Shown: positions 1-5,841 of the stretch, piece after piece | Layout: each line of letters opens with the position of its first letter | Position numbering within the stretch: the first letter of the stretch is position 1 | DNA from: Anaerolineae bacterium | Lineage (GTDB): Bacteria > Chloroflexota > Anaerolineae > J102 | Direction of reading: 5' to 3' | Assembly: GCA_015493675.1 (NCBI GenBank) | Contig: WGCR01000016.1 | Location: 1 to 6,260 of the forward strand | DNA length: 6,260 nucleotides | Position numbers and translations under genes: made by a program | The notes under the pieces: model-generated | Told to the model about the DNA's origin: nothing | The model's database searches: none | What the model saw: the letters and a program-made list of their open reading frames with translations, nothing else

Positions 1-1851
1 ATCTGGGCGGGATTGACTTTTGTGTTCATGATTACCGGCGTGATTCTTGAAAAGTTTTTTCTCACGCCAGGCGCGCCCTGGCTTCCGATCCTTTTCTTCG
101 TCGCTGCATACCTCGCTGGAGGACACAAAGGATTCGTCGAAGCCATGCACGATCTCCGTCATGGCCGGTTGAATGTAGACTTTCTGATGATACTGGCTGC
201 GGCCGGCGCTGCGCTCATCGGGCAATGGGCCGAAGGCGCTATGCTGCTGTTCCTGTTCACCCTGGCGGAGGCTTTGGAAGATTATGCGATGGATCGTACG
301 CACAGCGCAGTTGAAGCGCTGACCAAATTGCGCCCGAATGAAGCCACGGTGCGCCGCGGTGACAAAGAGGTGGCTGTTCCGGTCGAGGATGTGCATGTGA
401 ACGAGATCGTCGTCGTGCGGCCTGGCGAAAACATCCCCGTGGATGGCAAAGTGCTCCATGGCGAGACTTTCGTGGATCAATCATCGATCACGGGAGAATC
501 GGCCCCGGTTCTCAAACAGCCGGGCGATGCGGTGTTTGCAGGCTCCATCAACCTGGATGGCTCCATCAATGTGCGGGTGACCAAGGAAGCCAAAGACACC
601 ACCCTGGCCCGAGTCATTGAGATGGTGTCGGAAGCGCAAAGCGAGCGCGCTCCCACCCAACGGCTCATTGACCGTTTTGCCCATCCCTATGCCGTGGGCG
701 TCGTTGTTGCCGTCGCTCTGGTGCTGGCGGTCGGCTATTTTGGTTTCCACATGGCTTTCGATGATGTTTTCTATAAAGCGATGACCCTGCTGGTGGTGGC
801 TTCGCCCTGTGCGCTGGTCATCAGCACGCCCGCTTCGGTGCTCTCGGGGATTGCTGCGGGCGCCCGCAACGGCGTTTTGTTCAAGGGGGGCGTGCATCTG
901 GAGAATGCCGCCAGGGTGGACGCTATCGCATTTGACAAGACCGGCACCCTCACCCATGGCCGTCCGGTGGTGACTGATATCATCTCCCTGAATGGCGTCA
1001 GCGACAATGAATTGCTGCGACTTGTGGCCAGCGCCGAAGTGAGATCTGAACATCCCATCGCCCGGGCTATTATCGATGAAGCCCAAAAGCGGAACGTTCC
1101 CGTCACTGATCCTGACGCATTCCGGGCGCTTCCGGGCAAAGGCGTGCGGGCGACGGTGGATGGACGGGATATCATCGTCGGTTCCAATCGCTTGCTTCAA
1201 GTTGACGGCAACGATCAGGCTTCCGTCCCTGAAAATGTGCTCGAACTGCAACAGGATGGCAAAACTACTATCCTGGCCATGGAAGATGATCGTTTGCTGG
1301 GCGTCATCGCCGTGGCGGATCTGCCCCGCGAGAACGCTGCCCAAACCATTGCCGAACTGCGAAAAATTGGCATCAAGCGTATTGCCATGCTCACGGGCGA
1401 TTATAAGCCGGTGGCTGAGAATATCGCTCGTCAACTGGGGGTGGATGAGGTCTACGCTGAATTGCTGCCCACCGACAAGGTGGATGTGGTGCGGGCGTTG
1501 CAGAAGGAAAACCCGGTGATTATGGTTGGCGACGGCATCAACGATGCACCGGCCCTGGCTCTGGCCGATGTGGGCATGGCCATGGGCGCAGCAGGCGCCG
1601 ATGTGGCCATGGAGACGGCGGATATCGTGCTGATGGCCGATGACCTGAGCAAAATCCCCTTCACCTTTCAGCTCGCCCGCAAGGCTCGGGCTATCATTGT
1701 GCAAAATTTCGCCATTTCGATTGGGATGATGGCCTTGCTGGTGCTGGCGACTTTTTCTATCGGCATTTCCCTGCCCATCGCTGTTGTGGGCCACGAAGGC
1801 AGCACGTTGGTAGTGGTGCTGAATGGCCTGCGGCTGTTGCGGACGAGGTAG
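1..1851 (+). CDS. P1B-type (P1B-4-like) heavy-metal-transporting ATPase, 5' end cut by window
   Basis: Membrane pump that exports transition-metal ions using ATP. The frame is open to the left edge (the first codons read I-W-A-G-L-T-F-V-F), so the TTG at 13 is probably internal and the true start lies outside. Counting from position 1, the actuator-domain TGES is at residues 164-167, the intramembrane metal site S-P-C at 268-270, the phosphorylation motif DKTGT at 312-316, the P1B-specific His-Pro (SEHP) at 351-352, TGD at 465-467, GDGIND at 510-515, and a C-terminal HEGST in the last membrane segment at 598-602. Hydrophobic segments lie near 1-16 (cut), 26-40, 57-70, 74-91, 229-248, 256-279, 566-587 and 589-604. 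SPC instead of CPC, together with HEGST, is the known signature of the P1B-4 group (CoaT, CtpD and PfeT relatives), which moves Co, Zn, Ni or Fe(II). Substrate choice is inference. No N-terminal metal-binding domain is visible, but one could lie upstream. The gene converges on the - strand operon. Confidence 0.93.
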   Translation: MWAGLTFVFMITGVILEKFFLTPGAPWLPILFFVAAYLAGGHKGFVEAMHDLRHGRLNVDFLMILAAAGAALIGQWAEGAMLLFLFTLAEALEDYAMDRTHSAVEALTKLRPNEATVRRGDKEVAVPVEDVHVNEIVVVRPGENIPVDGKVLHGETFVDQSSITGESAPVLKQPGDAVFAGSINLDGSINVRVTKEAKDTTLARVIEMVSEAQSERAPTQRLIDRFAHPYAVGVVVAVALVLAVGYFGFHMAFDDVFYKAMTLLVVASPCALVISTPASVLSGIAAGARNGVLFKGGVHLENAARVDAIAFDKTGTLTHGRPVVTDIISLNGVSDNELLRLVASAEVRSEHPIARAIIDEAQKRNVPVTDPDAFRALPGKGVRATVDGRDIIVGSNRLLQVDGNDQASVPENVLELQQDGKTTILAMEDDRLLGVIAVADLPRENAAQTIAELRKIGIKRIAMLTGDYKPVAENIARQLGVDEVYAELLPTDKVDVVRALQKENPVIMVGDGINDAPALALADVGMAMGAAGADVAMETADIVLMADDLSKIPFTFQLARKARAIIVQNFAISIGMMALLVLATFSIGISLPIAVVGHEGSTLVVVLNGLRLLRTR

Positions 1852-1894
1852 AAAAAGGGAGTCGCATCTGCGGGAGAAAGCCCCCCTCGGTCCC

Positions 1895-1910
1895 CCCCCC
1901 TTGCGGGGGG
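1895..1910. repeat. C6/G6 hairpin inside a possible small palindromic repeat
   Basis: Six C's (1895-1900), the loop TTGC and six G's (1905-1910) form a perfect short stem. It follows a nine-C run (1892-1900) and an earlier run of C's at 1881-1886. The pentamer GCATC (1864-1868) is mirrored by GATGC (1910-1914), so the hairpin may belong to a larger inverted structure of about 50 bases. Short C-run/G-run palindromes of this style occur as dispersed intergenic repeats in many bacterial genomes. Whether this one is dispersed cannot be told from a single copy. Confidence 0.45.
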
Positions 1911-1950
1911 ATGCCATCTCTGGCTACAAAAGTCCTCTGCAAACCAGCGG

Positions 1951-1968
1951 CTCCCGCTCCCGCTCCCG
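1951..1968. repeat. Three tandem CTCCCG hexamers
   Basis: CTCCCG is repeated three times without interruption. Because of the repetition, the downstream GGGAGCGGG (1972-1980) can pair in two registers, with 1959-1967 (four-base loop) or with 1953-1961 (ten-base loop). Copy number could vary by slippage. Confidence 0.7.
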
Positions 1969-1980
1969 CAAGGGAGCGGG
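1959..1980. terminator. Perfect 9-bp hairpin with GCAA tetraloop, candidate bidirectional terminator
   Basis: CCCGCTCCC (1959-1967), loop GCAA (1968-1971) and GGGAGCGGG (1972-1980) form a perfect 9-bp stem that is almost all G-C pairs. Read on the + strand, the loop is a GNRA-type tetraloop, which is unusually stable in RNA. It sits about 110 bases past the ATPase stop and about 80 bases past the stop of the converging - strand gene. No T-run follows on either strand, so it is not a canonical intrinsic terminator. It may still block or stabilise 3' ends. Confidence 0.5.
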
Positions 1981-2059
1981 CAAGGTCTAGCGGCCAAGGT
2001 TTACGGACATAACACAGACTGCCCAAAAAGGGAACTTATTTCTGGTCGCATACTTCACC

Positions 2060-3751
2060 TCAGCTTCTGGACGGCGCGTAACGTCCCCAGCCGCGCGGCC
2101 CGATCAGTTCGCCATCCCGCACGATGGGCTGGCCCCGAACGATGGTGTCGCGAACGCGTCCGATGACTTCCATGCCCTTGTAGGGGGTAAATCCGCCGAT
2201 GGTGGCCTGTTCGCTATCGGTGATAACATCTGTTCCCTGGGGATCGTAGATGACGATATCCGCGTCCAGGCCCGGACGCAGCGCCCCTTTGCGATGATCC
2301 AGGCGGAAGATGCGTGCGGGGTTGGCGCTCATCAGGCGCACCAGGTCGGGCCAGTCGATGTGACCGGGCATGACGCCGTAGGTAATCATCAGCGGGAGCG
2401 CTGTTTGCAGGCCGGGCAGGCCGCCGGGGGTCTGGGTGAAGGGGAGTTGTGAGGGCGAAACGGAGGAGTCCAGTCGTTGCAGATCGGTGATGAGCGCCAT
2501 CATTTGTTCGGCCAGGCCGGGGATTTGGGCGAAGGCGCTGTTTTCGGCCTGCTGAATTTGCTCCAACGGCAGGTTCAGATAATGGCTGGTCTCCATCTGC
2601 GTGCGGGGACGACCGTCGAACAGGCCGAAGCGGGCGATGATGACATCCCGCGCCAGGGGGCTGAGCGTCGAAAGCGCTGACTGGATGGACGCATCCCGGA
2701 GGGGCCGCAGGCCCAGTTTTTGCGCCTGGGTGTAATCGCAATGATCGGTCCCCAGGGATTGCACTGCGCCCGAGGCCAGCATTTGCCACAGATGCGCAGG
2801 CTGGTAGGGATCCCGCAGAGGGGGCTGCATGATGTAGCGCCAGGCGTCGTCGCCCTCGTAGCGGGTTTCATTCATCAACAGGTATTGGGGACAGGTTTCA
2901 GACCAGACCCGCTGGCCCCGTTGTCTCGCCTTCTCGATGAGTTCTACTGTGCCGCCCATGGAGTTGTGGACGATGTAGAGTTCGGCGCGGGCGTGGTCGG
3001 CCAGAAAGATGACGCGATGCGCGGCCTCGATTTCGGCGAAGCCGGGCCGGGCCTTGCCGTGATAGCTGAGATCGGTTTTGCTCTGGGCCACCAGACGCTG
3101 AGTGGCCTCGCTGACGATGGCGTCGTTTTCCGCATGCACCATGACAACCCGATCGGCCCGGGCCGCGGCTCGCATGGAGCGCAGCAATTCGGCGTCGTTC
3201 TGGTAGTAGTTGGGGCGATAGGTGGTGTAGATTTTGATAGCGCTGACGCCTGCGGCCCGCACATCCTGCATCCATGCGTCCAGTTCCTCGTCCTCATCGG
3301 GCAGCACAGTGAGCATGAGATGCAGGGCGTAGTCGATGTAAGGAGGATGAGGCGTCTGCGGCTGAGCCGCGACCAGCTCGTCGAGATCGACGGTTTCCAG
3401 CCCCAGCACTTCTCGATGCCGGGCGGCAATGCCTTCGCTGGCGGTTTGATGTGGAAATTGGGTGGCGAAGTCGATGACCGTGGTGACGCCGCCCAGGGCC
3501 GCGGTGGCCGTGCCTGTCTCCCAATCGTCCGCAGTGCGAAAGACGCCGGTGTCGAGCTGGATGTGGACATGGGGGTCGATGACGCCGGGCAACACATAGC
3601 AGCCTGACGCGTCGATGATTTCCGCTTCTGCGGGCGCGGTCAAATTCTGACCAATGGCGTCGATGCGCTCATCTTCGATGAGGATGTCTGCGGGATATGT
3701 TTCGTTTTCGGTAACAAGAATGCCGTTTTTGATGAGAAGGGGCGTGTTCAT
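2060..3751 (-). CDS. Dihydropyrimidinase/hydantoinase-family amidohydrolase with a large internal insertion
   Basis: Cytoplasmic metal-dependent hydrolase of cyclic amides (dihydropyrimidines, hydantoins or similar rings), 563 residues. All binuclear-metal ligands of the family are visible: H61 and H63 in DPHVH, the carboxylatable lysine K173 in AIKIYTTY, H206 in MVHAEN, H262 in IVHNS and D336 in GTDHC. Y178 matches the conserved substrate-side tyrosine after the lysine. The N-terminal strand 'LLIKNGILVTEN' and the C-terminal 'GLDADIVIYDP' form the usual composite beta domain. Family members are normally about 450-490 residues. The excess lies mainly at residues 347-437, between GTDHC..TQAQKLG and the conserved GGLPG. 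The start at 3751 has AAGGTG nine bases upstream, inside the end of the preceding methyltransferase gene, six bases from its stop. This is the last gene of the operon. Exact substrate is unknown; allantoinase or dihydroorotase is less likely given the hydantoinase-like motifs. Confidence 0.88.
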   Translation of the reverse strand: MNTPLLIKNGILVTENETYPADILIEDERIDAIGQNLTAPAEAEIIDASGCYVLPGVIDPHVHIQLDTGVFRTADDWETGTATAALGGVTTVIDFATQFPHQTASEGIAARHREVLGLETVDLDELVAAQPQTPHPPYIDYALHLMLTVLPDEDEELDAWMQDVRAAGVSAIKIYTTYRPNYYQNDAELLRSMRAAARADRVVMVHAENDAIVSEATQRLVAQSKTDLSYHGKARPGFAEIEAAHRVIFLADHARAELYIVHNSMGGTVELIEKARQRGQRVWSETCPQYLLMNETRYEGDDAWRYIMQPPLRDPYQPAHLWQMLASGAVQSLGTDHCDYTQAQKLGLRPLRDASIQSALSTLSPLARDVIIARFGLFDGRPRTQMETSHYLNLPLEQIQQAENSAFAQIPGLAEQMMALITDLQRLDSSVSPSQLPFTQTPGGLPGLQTALPLMITYGVMPGHIDWPDLVRLMSANPARIFRLDHRKGALRPGLDADIVIYDPQGTDVITDSEQATIGGFTPYKGMEVIGRVRDTIVRGQPIVRDGELIGPRGWGRYAPSRS

Positions 3752-3757
3752 GATGGG

Positions 3758-4504
3758 TTACACCTTTTCCAGCACCAGAAAGTGAGAAATGCCAAAAGTC
3801 CGCAAGGGGCTTTTTTCAAAGAGTCGGGTGATTCCGCGTACGGTTTTGCCCAGAGCTGGATGTCGGGCGATGATGTTGTCGTAGCCGGGATAAATCTGTG
3901 TCCAGTGCACGACGCGCAGAGGCAGAGGCGCGATGAGCCGCCGCAGGTCGCCTGGCCGATAGGCGCGAACATGGGGCGCCAGCCGGTTGCGCCAGCGATC
4001 GGGCAGGTAGTTGATGAGGGGCGTGTTGCCGAAGTGATACTCGCCCTTCCAGTAATGTCCGTGGGTCTCGAAAAGATAACGGCGATTGGGCGCAAAGATG
4101 ATGATGCGCCCGCCCGGTTTCAGCACCCGCGCCATCTCCGTCACCGCGGCGGCGTCATCCACTACGTGTTCCAGCACCTCGTGGGAGAGGATGGCGTCGA
4201 AGACGCTGTTTGCGAATGGCAGATGCTCGCCCGCGGCCACCAGACAGTTGGCCGTGTGTTTGCTCGCTTCCACCATGCTGGGGAAGTCGATGTCGATGGA
4301 GACCACTTCGGCGCCCGCTTCCGCCAGATGTCGGCTGTACATGCCCACGCCTGCGCCATCCACCAGCACCCGCGCGCCCTCGATCTGCACCCAGGCGCGT
4401 ATCATTTCGAATCGGCGGCGCTGGCCCTCCCGCCACACGTAGGAGGGATGCCCCAGGGCGGCGGCCTTGTCGAGATCGCGGCGGATATTGTTGGTGTCAG
4501 TCAT
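3758..4504 (-). CDS. Class I SAM-dependent methyltransferase (Methyltransf_11 type)
   Basis: 248 residues, soluble. The Rossmann-fold SAM site is clear: motif I V-L-V-D-G-A-G-V-G at 46-54, the acidic end of strand 2 (I-D-I-D) at 70-73, the post-II motif GEHLPF at 92-97, a VFDAILSHEVLEHV segment at 101-114, and the VLKPGGR motif at 127-133. The C-terminal part (about 140-248) is rich in aromatic and Arg residues (HYWKGEYHFGN, LPDRWRNRLAPH) and probably forms the acceptor-binding lobe. The acceptor cannot be told from the sequence. A small lipid, quinone or glycan substrate is possible, but the gene is not UbiE/MenG itself, which is separate at the right edge. The start overlaps the end of the upstream split-barrel gene by eight bases (ATGACTGA), with no clear ribosome site, so translation is probably coupled. 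Confidence 0.85.
   Translation of the reverse strand: MTDTNNIRRDLDKAAALGHPSYVWREGQRRRFEMIRAWVQIEGARVLVDGAGVGMYSRHLAEAGAEVVSIDIDFPSMVEASKHTANCLVAAGEHLPFANSVFDAILSHEVLEHVVDDAAAVTEMARVLKPGGRIIIFAPNRRYLFETHGHYWKGEYHFGNTPLINYLPDRWRNRLAPHVRAYRPGDLRRLIAPLPLRVVHWTQIYPGYDNIIARHPALGKTVRGITRLFEKSPLRTFGISHFLVLEKV
3761..3766 (-). promoter_or_regulatory. Ribosome binding site of the amidohydrolase gene
   Basis: AAGGTG on the - strand, formed by the last two sense codons (Lys-Val) of the upstream methyltransferase gene, lies nine bases before the ATG at 3751. It supports that start and suggests that translation of the two genes is coupled. Confidence 0.55.
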
Positions 4505-4946
4505 TGTCGAAATGCCATTCTTGCTTGTGCCCGAACCCGAGACGGTTGTCGATGATCCGAACCCAGGCGGGCGTGATAGTGTAAAATCGGACGGTTTTCA
4601 GCGCCCGGGCCAGGATCGCGGAGCGGGCGATGAAGGGAAAGCGGGCCAGATACGCGGCCCGCATCTCGGGATCGCTCGCGGGGGCGGCGAAGCCGTGCAT
4701 CTGCAGGCCCGTAATGCGTTGCCAGTCCTGCCCGTCGGCCTGGATGGTGACCGCGACGGGCGCGCCATCGCCGATATGCCGGGCGTGGCGCGTGTCCGGT
4801 TCGGAGAGAAAAATCAGGGTGAGATCGGGCAGATAGGCGTAGAACAGCGCGGCGGCATGAGGCCGCCCCTCGGGCCCAACTGTCGCCAGGGTCAGCGTGT
4901 TGTGGGCGGCGATGAAATCGAGGATGGCTGTTGGGGCGTCGGGCAT
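4497..4946 (-). CDS. YhbP/PPOX-like split-barrel, FMN-binding-family protein
   Basis: 149 residues. The N-terminal half has the pattern of the pyridoxamine-phosphate-oxidase-like split barrel: a short helix (ILDFIAAHNT), the strands TLATVGPEGRPHAAALFYA (19-37), and LIFLSEPDTRHARHI (44-58) with the basic Thr-Arg-His that often meets the flavin phosphate. The ending RIIDNRLGFGHKQEW (130-144) resembles the 'DNTLGFGKK..W' ending of E. coli YhbP (UPF0306), and the length also matches that family. The biochemical role of YhbP-like proteins is not settled; flavin or haem binding and an oxidoreductase role are plausible. No membrane segment or signal peptide is seen. It starts 18 bases after the HigA-like gene, and its stop lies inside the next methyltransferase gene. 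No strong ribosome site is visible before its ATG. Confidence 0.78.
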   Translation of the reverse strand: MPDAPTAILDFIAAHNTLTLATVGPEGRPHAAALFYAYLPDLTLIFLSEPDTRHARHIGDGAPVAVTIQADGQDWQRITGLQMHGFAAPASDPEMRAAYLARFPFIARSAILARALKTVRFYTITPAWVRIIDNRLGFGHKQEWHFDND

Positions 4947-4964
4947 TGGCGGTTGTTCAGTGCG

Positions 4965-5276
4965 TCAAGCGGCTTCCTGAACGAAAACCTTCACATCGCG
5001 TTCAATGGCCTCTCCCAGCTTGTCCATTGCGACATCGAGATCATACTCCATTTGCAACCCTAGCCAGAACTGGGGAGACACATTGAAGAACCGGGCCAGC
5101 CTGAGCGCAGTATCAGGCGTGATGCGGCGCTTGCCTTGCACAATCTCGTTGATTCGGCGGGCAGGAACGCGAATGGCCAGGGCCAATTGATTTTGGCTGA
5201 GGCCCATTGGCTTCAAAAATTCCTCGAGCAACACTTCGCCTGGATGAATGGGAGATGATTTGTCTTCACTGCTCAT
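4965..5276 (-). CDS. higA: HigA-family (XRE-type) antitoxin-like DNA-binding protein without an adjacent toxin
   Basis: 103 residues, the usual size for HigA/VapI-type antitoxins. It has the family's opening HPGEVLLEEFLKPMGLS (11-27), a helix-turn-helix with SQNQLALAIRV (27-37) and recognition helix PARRINEIVQGKR (38-50), then ITPDTALRLARFF and the conserved SPQFWLGLQMEYDL (67-80). The family normally neutralises the HigB ribosome-dependent RNase, whose gene usually lies just upstream, and represses its own promoter. Here the gene upstream is UbiX, whose end overlaps this start by 11 bases, and no HigB-like frame is visible on either side. A good ribosome site (GGAGAGG) eight bases before the ATG supports the start. 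It could be an orphan antitoxin or a domesticated transcription regulator. Family assignment is firm; function is open. Confidence 0.88.
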   Translation of the reverse strand: MSSEDKSSPIHPGEVLLEEFLKPMGLSQNQLALAIRVPARRINEIVQGKRRITPDTALRLARFFNVSPQFWLGLQMEYDLDVAMDKLGEAIERDVKVFVQEAA

Positions 5277-5841
5277 TGCCTACGCCTCTCCATTCGTCGT
5301 ACGCGTCGTTGGGAATGACGAGGCGGGCCAACATCCGCCCGACCGTGTTCATAACCATCTCGTCCAGGCTCTGGGGACGGGCGTAAAAAGCGGGGACGGG
5401 AGGAAAGATGATGGCTCCGATCTCCGCGGCCTGGGTCATCAGCCGCAAATGCCCGAGATGCAGGGGCGTTTCTCGCACCATGAGCAGCAGCGGGCGTCCT
5501 TCCTTCAATTGCACGTCCGCGGCGCGGGTGATGAGATCGTTGGCGTAACTGTGGGCGATGCCGCTGAGGGTCTTGATGGAGCAAGGGGCCACGATCATGC
5601 CCATCGCAGCGAAGGAGCCCGAGGCGATGGCCGCGCCGATGTCGCCCGGGCGGTAGCCCACATCGGCCAACGCTTCCACTTGCGCCGGCGTGAAGTCGGT
5701 CTCCTGGGCGATGGTGATGCGCGCGGCCTGAGAGAGCACGAGATGCGTCTCGATGTCGGGCGTTTGGGCCAGCATTTGCAGCATGCGAATGCCGTAAATC
5801 TGGCCCGATGCGCCGCTCATGGCGATGATCAGGCGTTTCAT
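5266..5841 (-). CDS. ubiX: Flavin prenyltransferase UbiX
   Basis: 191 residues, full length. It joins a dimethylallyl group to FMN to make prenylated FMN, the cofactor of UbiD-type decarboxylases in quinone synthesis. The flavodoxin-like opening MKRLIIAMSGASGQIYG carries the GASG loop (10-13). SGSF is at 74-77, MIVAPCSIKTLSGIA at 82-96, RAADVQLKEGRPLLLMVRETPLH at 106-128, and PPVPAFYARP at 147-156. The active-site residues known from Pseudomonas UbiX all appear present: by my alignment E47, R106, K113, R123, E124, Y153 and R169, so the enzyme should be active. The start overlaps the UbiE/MenG stop in the classic ATGA arrangement and has a purine-rich GGGGGAAG just before it. A UbiD partner is not in the window and would be expected further right or elsewhere. 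The related prenyltransferase-like Pad1 is the same family. Confidence 0.95.
   Translation of the reverse strand: MKRLIIAMSGASGQIYGIRMLQMLAQTPDIETHLVLSQAARITIAQETDFTPAQVEALADVGYRPGDIGAAIASGSFAAMGMIVAPCSIKTLSGIAHSYANDLITRAADVQLKEGRPLLLMVRETPLHLGHLRLMTQAAEIGAIIFPPVPAFYARPQSLDEMVMNTVGRMLARLVIPNDAYDEWRGVGNEQ
5285..5291 (-). promoter_or_regulatory. Ribosome binding site of the HigA-like gene
   Basis: GGAGAGG on the - strand lies eight bases before the ATG at 5276, within the 3' end of the UbiX coding sequence. It is one of the clearest Shine-Dalgarno matches in the operon. It suggests that this gene is actively translated rather than decaying. Confidence 0.65.

Larger units (their letters stand above)
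1852..2059. other. Convergent intergenic spacer with G/C-rich hairpins
   Basis: This is the 208-base gap between the stop codons of two converging genes. The left half carries C-runs and G-runs that can fold. The middle carries a triple CTCCCG repeat plus a perfect hairpin. The right half (about 1990-2059) is more A/T-rich and shows nothing recognisable. Any gene call here would be unsupported. The likely role is transcription termination or RNA 3'-end protection for both converging transcripts, but no hairpin is followed by a clear T-run on either strand. Confidence 0.6.

Noticed and set aside
481..1917. Long open frame (478 codons) on the - strand opposite the metal ATPase
   Set aside because: It is antisense to a gene with every P-type ATPase motif in place. 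Its translation is rich in His, Gln, Arg and Gly without recognisable domains, as expected for a shadow frame in G+C-rich DNA.
2026..2050. CCC-TTTTT-GGG on the - strand after the amidohydrolase stop as an intrinsic terminator
   Set aside because: The stem is only three base pairs and the T's are in the loop rather than after the stem, so it does not meet terminator criteria.
2441..2713. Frameshift or gene fusion as an explanation for the overlong amidohydrolase
   Set aside because: The reading frame is continuous, conserved motifs flank the segment in the same frame, and no separate start, stop or domain signature is visible inside it. An in-frame insertion fits better.
2720..3607. Open frame of 295 codons on the + strand opposite the amidohydrolase
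   Set aside because: It lies wholly inside a gene with all family metal ligands, and its product shows no known motif. It is a shadow frame.
3748..4095. Alternative - strand frame of 115 codons that would end next to the amidohydrolase start
   Set aside because: It runs out of frame inside the methyltransferase gene, whose SAM motifs and C-terminus are in the other frame. The product is low-quality and Ser/Cys/Pro-rich.
4965..5300. A complete HigBA toxin-antitoxin pair
   Set aside because: Only the antitoxin-like gene is present. The sequence directly upstream encodes the end of UbiX, and no HigB-like frame is found on either side.
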